Of a stretch of 64,000 nt of DNA, positions 27,333-37,371 are shown in pieces. The stretch is from Flavobacteriia bacterium (GTDB taxonomy: Bacteria > Bacteroidota > Bacteroidia > Flavobacteriales_D > Crocinitomicaceae). The position numbers and the translations under genes were made by a program. The stretch is taken from assembly GCA_947462925.1 (NCBI GenBank), contig CANHQP010000003.1, positions 44,340 through 108,339 of the forward strand, read 5' to 3'. The notes under the pieces are model-generated. The model was not told the origin of the DNA and made no database searches. It saw only the letters and a program-made list of their open reading frames with translations. Within the stretch, counting starts at the first letter, position 1; each line of letters opens with the position of its first letter.

Positions 27333-28007
27333 TCAATCGAATTCTTTGATGCTATCGAGGATTATTTTATTATCCATTATCCAAAGTAATAGACTATTGT
27401 TTCTTGCATCAAGATTTAATTTTTTACAGATCCTAGAACGATAATTTTCAACTGATTTAACAGAAACGAATAGTAGATTGGCTATTTCCTTACTTGACAA
27501 TTTTTGACTAACTAATTTCAATGTCTTTAATTCTGTTTGGGTTAGACTACCAATCAATTCCGAAATTTGAAATTTAGCTTTGTCATTGCTGAATAAATTC
27601 GCTCCGAGTTCACGAACATCTTTTGCCATGTAGGTTTTTCCTTCTCTCACAGTTTGGATACAATCAACGAGTTCTTCGGAAGTATTGTCTTTTACTAGGT
27701 AACCACGAGCGCCATTGTAAAATGCCAATTTAAGCATTTCAATGTCCTTGTACATGGTCAATACAATTACTTTTGAATCAATTTCCATTTGGGTAATTAA
27801 TTCACAGACCTCCAACCCATTTTTAATTGGCATATCTATATCCACAATAATAATCTCTGGAGTTGAGGTTTTTACAAATTCAAGTAATTCTTCGCCATTT
27901 TCAAATTGATCGATAACAATATTTTTAAAAGAAGTTTCAAGTAAGAACTTGAGTCCACTTCTAAAAATTGGATGATCATCTGCTATTGCTACGTGCATCG
28001 TTTCCAT
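27333..28007 (-). CDS. NarL/LuxR-type response regulator
   Basis: A 224-residue regulator. The receiver domain has the acidic pair Asp10-Asp11 (IADDHPIFRSG), phospho-acceptor Asp56 (IIIVDIDMP) and the conserved Thr/Lys region. The C-terminal HTH of the GerE type reads LTQTELKTLKLVSQKLSSKE then VENYRSRICKKL. It lies 18 bases downstream of a TPR histidine kinase gene on the same strand and is its likely partner. A second ATG at 27998 is possible. Target genes cannot be read from the sequence. Confidence 0.92.
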   Translation of the reverse strand: METMHVAIADDHPIFRSGLKFLLETSFKNIVIDQFENGEELLEFVKTSTPEIIIVDIDMPIKNGLEVCELITQMEIDSKVIVLTMYKDIEMLKLAFYNGARGYLVKDNTSEELVDCIQTVREGKTYMAKDVRELGANLFSNDKAKFQISELIGSLTQTELKTLKLVSQKLSSKEIANLLFVSVKSVENYRSRICKKLNLDARNNSLLLWIMDNKIILDSIKEFD

Positions 28008-28025
28008 GGCATTAAAAACTATCCT

Positions 28026-30041
28026 TTAAAATTTCAAAATTAATCTAAATCCGTTTGCATTGGAAATAAAACTTACTTTTCCATTCAATTTATTACCTCG
28101 CTCTTTGATTGTTAGAATACCTATTCCTGAATCTGCATTTGGCACATCTCTCATACCAATACCATTATCCTTGTACTCAAGCGTAAAATTTTCATCTTGC
28201 TTATATACTAAAATCTTTAGTGCGGAAGCTTGTGCGTGTTTGATTGTATTATTCACACATTCTTGAATGATTCGATAAATTTGTGTTTTAGTATCAATGG
28301 GCAGCGATTCGATTTCTTTAAATAGTTCCAAACTGCAAACTATACCAGTGCTTTCTTGGACCTTCTCCATCAGTGAAGCCAATGATCTTGACAGTCCTAT
28401 TTTTTCTAAAAAAGCAGGATGCAAATGATGAGAAATACTTCTTGTTTGATTGATTACGTCTCCCAAATCAACATCCAGCCCCTCGATGGATTGAATTCTA
28501 CTGGTATTAAACATATTAATTTTTGATTTGATTACAGACAAAGATTGACCAATATTGTCATGTAAATCTTTGGAAATCCGGCTTCGCTCCTCATCAATAT
28601 TTTCAATTAACTTCTGTGAAAAAACCACTTGTTGTCGCCTGGTAATAATGACTGAGCGAATAAAAATTAAACCAATTCCAACGACTAAAATTGAAAAACC
28701 TAGAATCAACACAAAGCGCAGACGAATTCTTTTTAATTCATTCTCTTTTTGCAATAAGGAATTTTTACTCTTTTCATTTTCAAGTTCTGATTCAATTCTT
28801 TCTTTTCCATACACCACTTGCATTTCAGCCATTTTATCTTGGTTTGAAATATCCGATAAACTATCATCAAGTTGGTCAAACTTCTTCGTGTATTCTAGTG
28901 CTTTCCTATAATTCCCCTCCTTTTCAAAAATTGACGCCTGCACTTGAAACGACAAAGCATAGTCTCGCGGATTGGGATAGCTTTTGTAAAACATTAAAAC
29001 TGAATCGATATCTGCTCGAGCTAGTTTTAAATTCCCAATTTCTGTATTAATAGATGCCCTCAACAAAAACGATTGACCGATAAACTCCTTTTCATTGTAC
29101 TTCTTGAAAATAGCAATGGCAGAATCACAATCTTTCATTGCCTGATCATACTGCTTATTTTCAAAATAACTATTAGCTAGATTTATCATCGCAACCGCAG
29201 TAGCAGTAGGAAATCCTAATTTTCTTGCGTTTTTTAAAGTTTCCTTGTAATGTTTAATCGATTCAGTGAAATTTTTAAGTTCATCATTCACCAATCCCAA
29301 ATTACTATGTAGATTGATTGCCAATCTTGATTCTTCTGCTTTAATAGCTAAAACCAAAGCACGTTCAAAATCTATTTTCGCTTCCTTAGATTGCTTATTA
29401 TAAAATTTTACTAAACCTATATTATTCAGGACAATCGCTTGCTGGTATTGAAGGTTGTTTTTTTCAGCCACCTTTAGTGCCCTTAAGTAGTACTTCAGGG
29501 CTTCATCATGTATTTTTCTATCTTCATAAATAATTCCAATTCCATTATATGCCTCAACAATATTTTCTAAAAAATTATACTTAATTGCTTCCTCCAAAAG
29601 ATAATTAAATTTCTTTTCTGCTGCTAATTTATCAACATCACTGAGCATAAAAGCCAATCGTATTTCTGTTGAATTTTGAAGTTTTTTATCCTTGGCTTTT
29701 TTGGCTATTTCAATTGTCTTTTGATAGTATTCTTTTGCTTTTTGAATATTTCTCGAAAAAAAATAAAAATTACCATAATATTGATAAATGACTCCTTCTT
29801 CACTCAAAGAATTCATACGACGAGCCAAAACAATCGCTTTTGCACCATTTTGAAACACCGCTATCGAATCATAATAGGTACTTTGTCTTATTCGCTTTTT
29901 TAAGACATCCAATTCAGATTGATTTTTCGTTTTTGCTTGTCCAAAACTTGCAAAACTGAAAGCTGAAACTAAAATTAATATAAAGTACTTCAAATTAAAA
30001 AATTTTATACTTAGACGAAACTTTTTTCCGAAAGTAAACAT
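28026..30041 (-). CDS. TPR-fused sensor histidine kinase (HisKA_3 type)
   Basis: A 671-residue membrane sensor. It has an N-terminal export signal, six or more TPR-like repeats (residues about 60-400, with EAYNGIGIIYEDRKIHDEAL and similar), a single membrane segment (about 440-460) and a coiled coil. HisKA_3 carries the phospho-site in RISKDLHDNIGQSL, and HATPase_c has the N box ECVNNTIKHA and DNGIGM. The periplasmic TPR domain probably senses protein or peptide ligands. It forms a two-component pair with the NarL-type regulator immediately downstream. Confidence 0.92.
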   Translation of the reverse strand: MFTFGKKFRLSIKFFNLKYFILILVSAFSFASFGQAKTKNQSELDVLKKRIRQSTYYDSIAVFQNGAKAIVLARRMNSLSEEGVIYQYYGNFYFFSRNIQKAKEYYQKTIEIAKKAKDKKLQNSTEIRLAFMLSDVDKLAAEKKFNYLLEEAIKYNFLENIVEAYNGIGIIYEDRKIHDEALKYYLRALKVAEKNNLQYQQAIVLNNIGLVKFYNKQSKEAKIDFERALVLAIKAEESRLAINLHSNLGLVNDELKNFTESIKHYKETLKNARKLGFPTATAVAMINLANSYFENKQYDQAMKDCDSAIAIFKKYNEKEFIGQSFLLRASINTEIGNLKLARADIDSVLMFYKSYPNPRDYALSFQVQASIFEKEGNYRKALEYTKKFDQLDDSLSDISNQDKMAEMQVVYGKERIESELENEKSKNSLLQKENELKRIRLRFVLILGFSILVVGIGLIFIRSVIITRRQQVVFSQKLIENIDEERSRISKDLHDNIGQSLSVIKSKINMFNTSRIQSIEGLDVDLGDVINQTRSISHHLHPAFLEKIGLSRSLASLMEKVQESTGIVCSLELFKEIESLPIDTKTQIYRIIQECVNNTIKHAQASALKILVYKQDENFTLEYKDNGIGMRDVPNADSGIGILTIKERGNKLNGKVSFISNANGFRLILKF

Positions 30042-30163
30042 TCTTTTACGAAAATGAAATCATTTAGTTAAGATTGGTCTATGTATCAAAGAAGTAAGCT
30101 TAATTTACTAAAACTTCAATTAAAAAACCTAATTTTGACCTCCGATTTAAATGGAAACTGACA

Positions 30164-31411
30164 ATGATTTCAAAAATATATGCTACATTACTGACTGTTC
30201 TTCAAGCTCCCAAAAGAGAATTTGACGACTTTTTTGATGAAGCTGGTTATATTTTAGCCTATAGAATGGCACTTTTTTTAACAACGGTGCTCGGAATTTT
30301 AGGCCTAATTTTAGTTATTGACTATGGTGTAAAATACAGCGTATTGAGTTTTATCGGTTTTTTCGTTGTTTTCTTTTCATTTCTTCACATTCGAAAAACT
30401 GGAAAGTACAAAACATTTACGCTATACTTCAACCTATTCGGTGCGATCATGTGCCTAATTACTCTTTTTGGTATCGAAGGTCAGCCCCATTTAATAGATG
30501 GATTATGGATGATTATCAACATCCTATTCACTTTTATGTCGGTTGGAAAAAACTGGGGCGTTTTTATCGCTTTGATTCATGGCATTTCACTTTCTAGTTT
30601 TTACTTCTTTACGTTCAACACCCAAATACCAATGATACATGATTTAACAAATGATCAACTATTTGGGGTTTCAATAAATGTTTTCTTTTGTTTCATGATT
30701 GTTTTTTACTTGAGTTATCAAAATATCAAAACGAATCAATTTGCCCAAAATAATCTGAAAGAAGCTAGGGAAAAATTGCAAACTCAATTTGATACAATCA
30801 ACAAACAGAATGAAGAAAAAACCATGATGCTGAAAGAGATTCACCATCGTGTAAAAAATAATCTGCAAGTTATTACAAGTTTATTACGCTTACAATCACG
30901 AGAACTTGAAAATGAAGAAGCCATTTCAAAATTTCAGGAAACTACCAATCGTGTAATTGCGATGTCAATGATTCATGAAAAAATGTATCAATCGGAAGAA
31001 CTTTCAAAAATAAATATAGAAGAATATTTCAAAAGTTTATCAAATGATTTGTTGAGTTCTTACCAAGTAGCGTTTCCAATCGAAATAAAAATTTATTGTA
31101 GTATTGAAACCCTAGGCATGCGTCCTATTGTGCCTTTAGCTCTTATTTTCAACGAACTACTTTCAAATTCTTTGAAGTATGCCTTTTGTGGTAACAATAC
31201 AGCTAAAATTGATATCAAACTTCAAAAAATGGAACAAGGAATCTTTGTTTTGACTTACGAAGATAATGGAACATGGAAAGTTCCTACCAGAAAAGATTCA
31301 TTTGGGATGGAATTAATTGATGCTTTGACGGAGCAATTAGAGGGTTCTATGTCTTTTTCAGATAAACCTGTTACTAAGTACATTTTTGAATTCCCGAATT
31401 TAGATTCCTAA
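30164..31411 (+). CDS. Membrane sensor histidine kinase of the HisKA_2 type
   Basis: A 415-residue kinase with about six membrane helices in the first 200 residues and a short coiled coil. HisKA_2 follows, with the phospho-site in KEIHHRVKNNLQVITSLLRL, then HATPase_c with the N box ALIFNELLSNSLKYA and EDNGTW. It has no receiver domain, and no response regulator gene is adjacent on its strand. It is transcribed divergently from the TPR kinase, so it may act on that NarL regulator or on a distant one. Confidence 0.88.
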   Translation: MISKIYATLLTVLQAPKREFDDFFDEAGYILAYRMALFLTTVLGILGLILVIDYGVKYSVLSFIGFFVVFFSFLHIRKTGKYKTFTLYFNLFGAIMCLITLFGIEGQPHLIDGLWMIINILFTFMSVGKNWGVFIALIHGISLSSFYFFTFNTQIPMIHDLTNDQLFGVSINVFFCFMIVFYLSYQNIKTNQFAQNNLKEAREKLQTQFDTINKQNEEKTMMLKEIHHRVKNNLQVITSLLRLQSRELENEEAISKFQETTNRVIAMSMIHEKMYQSEELSKINIEEYFKSLSNDLLSSYQVAFPIEIKIYCSIETLGMRPIVPLALIFNELLSNSLKYAFCGNNTAKIDIKLQKMEQGIFVLTYEDNGTWKVPTRKDSFGMELIDALTEQLEGSMSFSDKPVTKYIFEFPNLDS

Positions 31412-31448
31412 AAAATTAAAAGTCATTTTCATAATGAATTGTTATTTC

Positions 31449-31479
31449 TTGCTTCTGTAAACAATTCCATTTAACTTTG
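31449..31479 (+). promoter_or_regulatory. Promoter of the DinB/NlpC-P60 operon
   Basis: TTG at 31449-31451 is followed after 20 bases by TAACTTTG at 31472-31479, a good Bacteroidota promoter. Transcription would begin near 31486, 13 bases before the ATG. Confidence 0.65.
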
Positions 31480-31498
31480 GGGAGAGAAATTGATTACC

Positions 31499-32077
31499 AT
31501 GACATCTACAGAATTATTGAAGGAAGTAAGAACAATCACTCAGAACAATTTAGAAGTTTTGAGGAAAAAATTCGCTCATCTTTCAAAAGAACAAAAAAAC
31601 TGGAAAGCGACAGAAAATGCTTGGAATGTGCAAGAAATCTTTGCCCATTTAAATCAATACGCTCAATTTTATCACCATGCATTTGTAAGTCGCATCAGTA
31701 AAACAAGATTTACAGAACCTAAAGAATTATATCAATCCTCACCTTTAGGTCGCTCAGCGTGGAAATCTATGAAATTAGGAAACGCCAAAAATGTAAAACG
31801 AAAGTTTAATTCAGCAAGAAATTATAATCCTGCTGTTGAACCTTCATTGTTACACGAAAATGATATTCAATTATTTGAAGACGGACAAAAAGAATTGTTG
31901 GAAATTATTGAAAAAGCTGCATTAGTGAATATTCGAAAGGTAAAAGTGCCTATTTCTATGAGTAAAATAATCAAATTAAGATTGGGAGATGCACTTCTTT
32001 TCGTTGCTTATCATAATGAAAGGCACGTTCAACAAGCACTAAATGTATTGTCACATCAAAATTTCCCCAAAAAATAA
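31499..32077 (+). CDS. DinB-family four-helix protein
   Basis: A 192-residue protein fitting the DinB/YfiT superfamily. It contains the metal-site-like pattern WNVQEIFAHLNQYAQFYHH near the start and AYHNERHVQQAL near the end, in which the spaced histidines suggest a metal site. Members include thiol-transferases and stress proteins of unknown role. The ATG at 31499 is preferred over an upstream TTG. The stop overlaps the start of the next gene (TAATG), so the two are coupled. Confidence 0.82.
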   Translation: MTSTELLKEVRTITQNNLEVLRKKFAHLSKEQKNWKATENAWNVQEIFAHLNQYAQFYHHAFVSRISKTRFTEPKELYQSSPLGRSAWKSMKLGNAKNVKRKFNSARNYNPAVEPSLLHENDIQLFEDGQKELLEIIEKAALVNIRKVKVPISMSKIIKLRLGDALLFVAYHNERHVQQALNVLSHQNFPKK

Positions 32078-32832
32078 TGAATGCGCAATTGGCATTTTGT
32101 AAGGTGAACATTTCACCTGTGCGTATCTCAAATGGCGACGCCTCAGAAATGGTCACTCAATTGCTCTTTGGAGAAGTTTTCGAAGTACATGAATTTGAGA
32201 AATCTTGGTGTAAAATTGTCATTTACAAAGACAATTATGAAGGTTGGATTGATGTAAAACACCTGGAACTTCTTACACAAAAGGAATCGACTCGCTGGTT
32301 AGACAATCAAACCTTGGAAACCAATTTATTGAGAAAATTACAAACACCATGGGGAATTCAATGGATTTCAAGAGGTGCTTTCGTAGGGGATTCAAATCAA
32401 GATTTTAAAATTGGTCAACACGCTTTTTCATTTGTCGATCTACTTCCAAATTTAGTTTTCAATACAAATACTGAATTAGCATTAGAATATCTCAACACTC
32501 CATACTTGTGGGGAGGTAAAAGTCCTTTTGGAATCGATTGTTCCGGCTTTTCTCAGATTGTTTACCGTTTCTTTGACATCAATTTACCCAGAGATGCATA
32601 CCAACAAGTTGAATTAGGTATGAATGTTGAATATACTGATAAATTACCAGGAGATTTGGCTTTCTTCACAAACAGCAAAGGCAAAGTAATTCATGTTGGT
32701 ATAATCTTGGAAAACAACCAAATTATTCACGCTTCAGGACAAGTCAGAATTGACACATTCATTGAATCTGGTATTTTAAATGAATCTAAAAAAGAGATTA
32801 CGCATACACTTTTTGCTATTAAAAGAGTATAA
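32077..32832 (+). CDS. NlpC/P60 (C40) peptidase with SH3-like domain
   Basis: A 251-residue cell-wall hydrolase. SH3-like strands cover about residues 1-65. The NlpC/P60 domain has Cys155 in GIDCSGFSQIVYRF, His206 in VIHVGIIL and a further His in IIHASGQVRID, forming the catalytic set. These enzymes cut peptide stems of peptidoglycan. No clear signal peptide is visible at the chosen start, so export or a cytoplasmic recycling role is unresolved. It is coupled to the DinB gene by TAATG. Confidence 0.88.
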   Translation: MNAQLAFCKVNISPVRISNGDASEMVTQLLFGEVFEVHEFEKSWCKIVIYKDNYEGWIDVKHLELLTQKESTRWLDNQTLETNLLRKLQTPWGIQWISRGAFVGDSNQDFKIGQHAFSFVDLLPNLVFNTNTELALEYLNTPYLWGGKSPFGIDCSGFSQIVYRFFDINLPRDAYQQVELGMNVEYTDKLPGDLAFFTNSKGKVIHVGIILENNQIIHASGQVRIDTFIESGILNESKKEITHTLFAIKRV

Positions 32833-32837
32833 ACTAC

Positions 32838-32845
32838 TATATTTG
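32838..32845 (+). promoter_or_regulatory. Putative -7 box of the epimerase gene
   Basis: TATATTTG fits TAnnTTTG and lies 16 bases before the ATG at 32862. No matching TTG is present at the -33 distance. Confidence 0.4.
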
Positions 32846-32861
32846 TGTTAAAATTTATACT

Positions 32862-33785
32862 ATGCGTATTTTAATCACAGGAGGAGCAGGATTTATCGGA
32901 AGCAATTTAACAAAAAGACTTGTAAATGAAGGGCATGAAATAACTGTTTTAGATTCTTTGCTTCGAGGCAATAAGTTGGATAAAGACACTTATTCTAAAA
33001 TCAATTTTATCAAGGGAGATGTTAGAGATGCCCAATTGATGATAGATGCCTCAAAAGGATGTGATTTAATCATTCATTTTGCAGCAGTATTAGGAGTAGA
33101 TATCGTTGCAGACAATCCAGTTGAAACGATGGATGTCGAAGTAATTGGTACTCGAAATGCAATTATGGCCGCAGAAATCAATAACATTAAAAAAATCATG
33201 TATGCCTCAACAAGTGGTATATATGGACATTCTGCGATTGAAAATGCATTGACCGAAGAGGTATTGGTTGACCCAAGAACATCTTATGCAATGGCTAAAA
33301 GATACAATGAAATTTACTTAGCTTCTCATCATGAAGAAAAGGGATTAAATGTTATTTCATTGCGTTTCTTCAATGTTTATGGTCATAATCAAGACAATAG
33401 AATGGTTGTTCCATTGTTTTTTGAGCAAGCACTAAAGAATGAACCAATCACTGTTTTTGGTACTGGAAAACAAACAAGAGATTTCACTTATATTGATGAC
33501 ACAGTTGAAGCTTGTGTAAGATTGATGAATTTGGAAGGTTGTTATATAGTTAATATAGCCAACGAGGCCGAATGGTGTATTTCTGATTTAGCAGATAAGA
33601 TAAAAGGTATTGCCAATTCTGAATCCGAAATAACATACATTGCAGCGCCAAAAAAACGTTATGATTATGAAGTTGAACGACGTGTAGGTAGTTCGGATAA
33701 ATTATTTAAATTGACTGGATATAAACCTTTAACTACCCTTGAAGAAGGTTTAAAATTGATTCAAGAAATCAATTATAAAAAATAA
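32862..33785 (+). CDS. NAD-dependent epimerase/dehydratase (extended SDR)
   Basis: A 307-residue extended short-chain dehydrogenase. It has the NAD-binding motif GGAGFIGS at 7-14, an acidic residue after the second strand, an NxxG-like segment, and the catalytic pair Tyr142-x3-Lys146 (SYAMAKRYNE). The HFAAVLGVD strand and the RDFTYIDDTVEA region are typical of nucleotide-sugar epimerases and dehydratases. The precise substrate (UDP-sugar or GDP-sugar) cannot be settled. It is followed after 27 bases by glyA. Confidence 0.88.
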   Translation: MRILITGGAGFIGSNLTKRLVNEGHEITVLDSLLRGNKLDKDTYSKINFIKGDVRDAQLMIDASKGCDLIIHFAAVLGVDIVADNPVETMDVEVIGTRNAIMAAEINNIKKIMYASTSGIYGHSAIENALTEEVLVDPRTSYAMAKRYNEIYLASHHEEKGLNVISLRFFNVYGHNQDNRMVVPLFFEQALKNEPITVFGTGKQTRDFTYIDDTVEACVRLMNLEGCYIVNIANEAEWCISDLADKIKGIANSESEITYIAAPKKRYDYEVERRVGSSDKLFKLTGYKPLTTLEEGLKLIQEINYKK

Positions 33786-33812
33786 CATATTTTACTCCTT
33801 TTTTTTGAAAAC

Positions 33813-35087
33813 ATGAAAAGAGACCAACAAATTTTTGATTTAATCAATCTTGAGAAAAACAGACAATTACATGGTGTAGAATTAATTGCATCAGAAAATT
33901 TTGTGAGCAATGAAGTCATGGAAGCAATGGGTTCTGTTTTGACAAATAAATATGCTGAAGGACTTCCTGGTAAAAGATATTACGGTGGTTGTGAGGTTGT
34001 TGATAAAGTTGAGCAGTTAGCTATTGATCGTTTGTGTGAACTTTTTGGTGCCACTTGGGCCAATGTTCAACCACACTCTGGCGCTCAAGCAAATGCAGCA
34101 GTTTTTCTTGCTTGTTTGAATCCTGGTGATAAAATTTTAGGTTTCAATTTATCACATGGAGGACATTTAACACATGGTTCGCCTGTGAATTTTTCAGGTA
34201 AATTATACCAACCATTTTTCTATGGTGTTGATCAAGAAACTGGATTGGTTGACTACAATGCTTTGGAAGAGGTTGCTAGAAAAGAAAAACCAAAAATGAT
34301 TATTTGCGGTGCTTCTGCTTATAGCCGAGATTGGGATTATGCGCGCATTAGAAAAGTTGCAGATGAAATTGGAGCTATTATTTTGGCGGATATTTCGCAT
34401 CCAGCAGGTTTAATCGCTGCGGGATTATTGTCAGATCCTTTAGATCATTGCCATATCGTTACCTCAACGACGCACAAAACGTTGCGTGGTCCAAGAGGTG
34501 GAATCATCATGATGCGTCACAATTTTGACAACCCATTTGGTTTGAAATGGAACAATGGAAATTTGAAATCGATGGCGGCTTTATTGGATGCAGCAGTTTT
34601 CCCTGGAATTCAAGGTGGACCGTTGGAACATGTGATTGCTGCTAAAGCAGTTGCTTTTCAAGAGGCATTATCTCCCGAGTATAAAACTTACATGCAACAA
34701 GTTCAGAAAAATGCAGCCGTAATGGCGAAAGAATTTGTGCATTTAGGATACAAAGTAATCTCAGGAGGAACAGAAAACCATAGCATGTTGATTGATTTGC
34801 GTTCTAAAAATGTGACTGGAAAAGATGCTGAAATTGTTTTGGTGAAGGCAGATATTACAGTGAACAAAAACATGGTTCCTTTTGATACAGAATCTCCATT
34901 CGTGACTTCAGGAATTAGAGTTGGAACTGCTGCCATTACAACACGTGGTTTGAAAGAAAATGATATCATTCAAATTGTGAAATGGATTGACGAAGTACTA
35001 TCAAATGTAAATGATGAAAATGTGATCAACACAGTTAAGGCAGAAATCAATGCAAAAATGAAAGAGTATCCTTTGTTTCAGTATTAA
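33813..35087 (+). CDS. glyA: Serine hydroxymethyltransferase
   Basis: A 424-residue PLP enzyme with the SHMT signature around the cofactor lysine ([14 protein letters not shown]). Also visible are [10 protein letters not shown] near the start, the substrate region GKRYYGGC and [11 protein letters not shown]. It interconverts serine and glycine with tetrahydrofolate and supplies one-carbon units. No glycine riboswitch or other leader structure is seen upstream. A bidirectional terminator follows. Confidence 0.96.
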   Translation: MKRDQQIFDLINLEKNRQLHGVELIASENFVSNEVMEAMGSVLTNKYAEGLPGKRYYGGCEVVDKVEQLAIDRLCELFGATWANVQPHSGAQANAAVFLACLNPGDKILGFNLSHGGHLTHGSPVNFSGKLYQPFFYGVDQETGLVDYNALEEVARKEKPKMIICGASAYSRDWDYARIRKVADEIGAIILADISHPAGLIAAGLLSDPLDHCHIVTSTTHKTLRGPRGGIIMMRHNFDNPFGLKWNNGNLKSMAALLDAAVFPGIQGGPLEHVIAAKAVAFQEALSPEYKTYMQQVQKNAAVMAKEFVHLGYKVISGGTENHSMLIDLRSKNVTGKDAEIVLVKADITVNKNMVPFDTESPFVTSGIRVGTAAITTRGLKENDIIQIVKWIDEVLSNVNDENVINTVKAEINAKMKEYPLFQY

Positions 35088-35109
35088 GCGAAGGATTTTA
35101 AAATATTTG

Positions 35110-35138
35110 AAAACTGTTTCTCAAAAGGAAGCAGTTTT
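35110..35138. terminator. Bidirectional terminator between glyA and the FHA gene
   Basis: An 11-bp stem (35110-35120 with 35128-35138, one wobble pair) with a 7-nt loop and a T run lies between the converging genes. Confidence 0.85.
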
Positions 35139-35140
35139 TT

Positions 35141-35818
35141 TTATTTCAAACTCCAAGAAATCAATAAAATAAGTAGTAAATCGATACCGTAAATGATAAT
35201 CAAATCTTTGTGCTCGATGTACCAAGGTTGTTTGATTTTTTCGGCCTCTTTTTCAGGTAATTTGATTTCAGGCTTAACTTCTGCCTCAATTTCAGTGATT
35301 GGTTCAATTACTTGTAAATCTGGATACAATGTATTCCAATGAAATAATTCTGTTCCTAATTTTACTTTATCTTTTGAATTCAGCAGAGCAATACCGCTTA
35401 GACGCACCCCGTTGATAAAAGTACCTTCAGCAGAATCTAAATCAGTAATAAAAATATTCCCGTCTTTGTCTCTAAAAAGTTGTAAATGATGTTCTGAAAC
35501 ATAAGGAAGATTCAAAATCACGTCATTTTTGTGCGAACGCCCAACCGTAATGGTGTTTTTTTGGTCTTGTTCAACGTGTTTTTTCCAATTGAAAGGAATT
35601 TCATTTCCAATAGTGACTTTGTCGAATGGATTTAACTCTACGGAATCATTGATAAGTCTGCCGTTGACTTTGGTACCAAATTTAGATTGTAAATCTGTCA
35701 AAAAAACATTTCCTTCAACATCTACGAAAATCTCAAGATGATACTTAGAAATTGTAGGGTCGTTTAAAACAACATCATTGTCTTCGCCCCTACCTACTTT
35801 TATTAACAAGTAACTCAT
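35141..35818 (-). CDS. Double FHA-domain protein with C-terminal membrane anchor
   Basis: A 225-residue protein with two forkhead-associated domains: residues about 1-70 (VGRGEDNDVVLNDPTISKYH) and about 85-160 (VGRSHKNDVILNLPYVSEHH). Each has the GR-x-N-D-x9-S-x2-H phosphothreonine-binding pattern. A Glu/Lys-rich linker and a C-terminal helix (DLIIIYGIDLLLILLISW) anchor it in a membrane. It probably docks a phosphothreonine protein. No Ser/Thr kinase gene is nearby. Confidence 0.85.
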   Translation of the reverse strand: MSYLLIKVGRGEDNDVVLNDPTISKYHLEIFVDVEGNVFLTDLQSKFGTKVNGRLINDSVELNPFDKVTIGNEIPFNWKKHVEQDQKNTITVGRSHKNDVILNLPYVSEHHLQLFRDKDGNIFITDLDSAEGTFINGVRLSGIALLNSKDKVKLGTELFHWNTLYPDLQVIEPITEIEAEVKPEIKLPEKEAEKIKQPWYIEHKDLIIIYGIDLLLILLISWSLK

Positions 35819-35999
35819 AAATTATGGTTTTGAAACAACTTTTATCTCTGATTCAAAAAGAATCAAACTATCAAAAAATCAATTCGAACTTTTGTTTTCA
35901 GTGTCGAAATTAACCAAAATCTTTGGAAATAAAGATACAATAATTCGATTAAGTTTAAATTCAGATTCAATTGATTATTTTTGCTGAAAAATTATATCA

Positions 36000-36431
36000 A
36001 TGGAAGCAATTATTAAAACAAATAAAGGCGAAATGAAGGTTGCATTTTACGAAAATGATGCACCAAATACAGTCGCTAATTTCGTAAAATTATCAAAAGA
36101 CGGTTTTTATAACGGATTGTCATGGCACCGTGTGATTCCTGATTTCGTTATTCAAGGTGGATGTCCAAAAGGAACTGGTGCTGGCGGACCAGGATACAAA
36201 ATCGATTGCGAATTGAATGGCGACAATCAATACCACGACCGTGGAGTTTTATCAATGGCTCATGCAGGAAGAAACACTGGAGGTTCACAATTTTTTGTTT
36301 GCCACAGCAGAAGACAAACATCGCACTTAGACAGAAACCATACTTGCTTTGGTAAAGTTTATGAAGGTTTGGAAGTGATCGACGCGATTCGCGAAGGTGA
36401 TAAAATTGAATCAATTACGATTATTGATTAA
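36000..36431 (+). CDS. Cyclophilin-type peptidyl-prolyl isomerase
   Basis: A 143-residue single-domain cyclophilin. Active-site pieces include [13 protein letters not shown] and [14 protein letters not shown], then GVLSMAHAG and TGGSQFFV. It has no signal peptide, so it works in the cytoplasm as a cis-trans prolyl isomerase. TATTTTTG at 35976-35983 is its likely -7 box. It is followed by a strong bidirectional terminator. Confidence 0.93.
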   Translation: MEAIIKTNKGEMKVAFYENDAPNTVANFVKLSKDGFYNGLSWHRVIPDFVIQGGCPKGTGAGGPGYKIDCELNGDNQYHDRGVLSMAHAGRNTGGSQFFVCHSRRQTSHLDRNHTCFGKVYEGLEVIDAIREGDKIESITIID

Positions 36432-36454
36432 TTGTAAAAAACAATACCAAATGA

Positions 36455-36486
36455 AAAACTCGATGATTGCTCATCGAGTTTTTTTT
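36455..36486. terminator. Bidirectional terminator after cyclophilin
   Basis: A perfect 12-bp stem (36455-36466 with 36471-36482) with a TTGC loop is followed by a T run that reaches the end of the converging DnaJ/TerB gene. Confidence 0.9.
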
Positions 36487-37267
36487 ATTTCAAACCTCTT
36501 GTTTTCTTGATATTGTCGTAAGCTTCTTGAATTTTCTGAAACTTCTCTTTGGCACCTTTTTGGTATTCATCGCCCATCTGCGCTACTTTGTCAGGATGAT
36601 ATCGAATTGCCATTTGACGGTATGCTTTTTTGATTTCTTCATCTGTGGCAGTTGCTTCTAAACCCAATACTTTGAAATCAGAATTCACATCGCGGTAAAA
36701 CATGTTTTTGACACTTTCGAAATCCATGTTTGGAACACCCATCAACTGCGCAATTCTTTTCAAAATCAACATTTCTGATTCCTGAACATGTCCGTCAGAT
36801 TTCGCTATTCCAAACAGGTAATGCAGCAATTGAACGCGCACTTCCTCTTGCGTTCGCATTCTGATATCTTGACAAATTTGCTCTAATGGAATATCATCAG
36901 AATCCAAGAAACGCTTCAATGTTTGCAAATGCGTTGTTGAAAATTGAGGACCAAATTGTTGACGAAAAAAAGATTTTACGAAATCTAACTCCGCCTTTAA
37001 TACTTTCCCGTCAGCACGCATTACGGCGGCAGAAAGTGCAATCAACATCGTCGCAAAATCGGTATTTGTCGTTCTTTGTTGGTAATATGAAAATAAATCA
37101 TCTGCTGAGAAACCACTTCTATTGCCACCGGTTGCACCTTGTTTTTGAGAAACGTTGGAAGTTAGTAAATTATCAATTAATCCACCAACAACGAATCCCA
37201 CAAATCCTCCAAAAAAATTTCTACCAAGAAGAAGAAATCCTCCGATAGCTCCTATCAATTTAAACAA
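36485..37267 (-). CDS. DjlA-like co-chaperone: membrane segment, TerB, J domain
   Basis: A 260-residue protein. The N-terminal glycine-rich hydrophobic stretch (FLLLGRNFFGGFVGFVVGG) is a likely membrane insertion. Residues about 55-170 form a TerB-like helical domain. Residues about 190-260 form a J domain with the HPD motif in AIRYHPDKVAQ. This order matches DjlA, a membrane-anchored J protein that stimulates DnaK. It lies about 100 bases downstream of htpG on the same strand, with a terminator between them. Confidence 0.88.
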   Translation of the reverse strand: MFKLIGAIGGFLLLGRNFFGGFVGFVVGGLIDNLLTSNVSQKQGATGGNRSGFSADDLFSYYQQRTTNTDFATMLIALSAAVMRADGKVLKAELDFVKSFFRQQFGPQFSTTHLQTLKRFLDSDDIPLEQICQDIRMRTQEEVRVQLLHYLFGIAKSDGHVQESEMLILKRIAQLMGVPNMDFESVKNMFYRDVNSDFKVLGLEATATDEEIKKAYRQMAIRYHPDKVAQMGDEYQKGAKEKFQKIQEAYDNIKKTRGLK

Positions 37268-37330
37268 ATCTGTACATTTTAGGCAATTTTTTCAAACCGC
37301 CGATTATCTATTCTAACTTTTGAGCATAAA

Positions 37331-37362
37331 AAAATGCCATGCATCGAAACACATGGCAAATC
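37331..37362 (-). terminator. Terminator after htpG
   Basis: A stem TGCCATG/CATGGCA (37335-37341 with 37352-37358) with a 10-nt loop. On the minus strand a T run follows. It lies just past the htpG stop codon. Confidence 0.75.
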
Positions 37363-37371
37363 TATGCTTTT

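Noticed and set aside
33790..33812. Glycine riboswitch before glyA
   Set aside because: The gap to the upstream gene is only 27 bases, with no structured leader.
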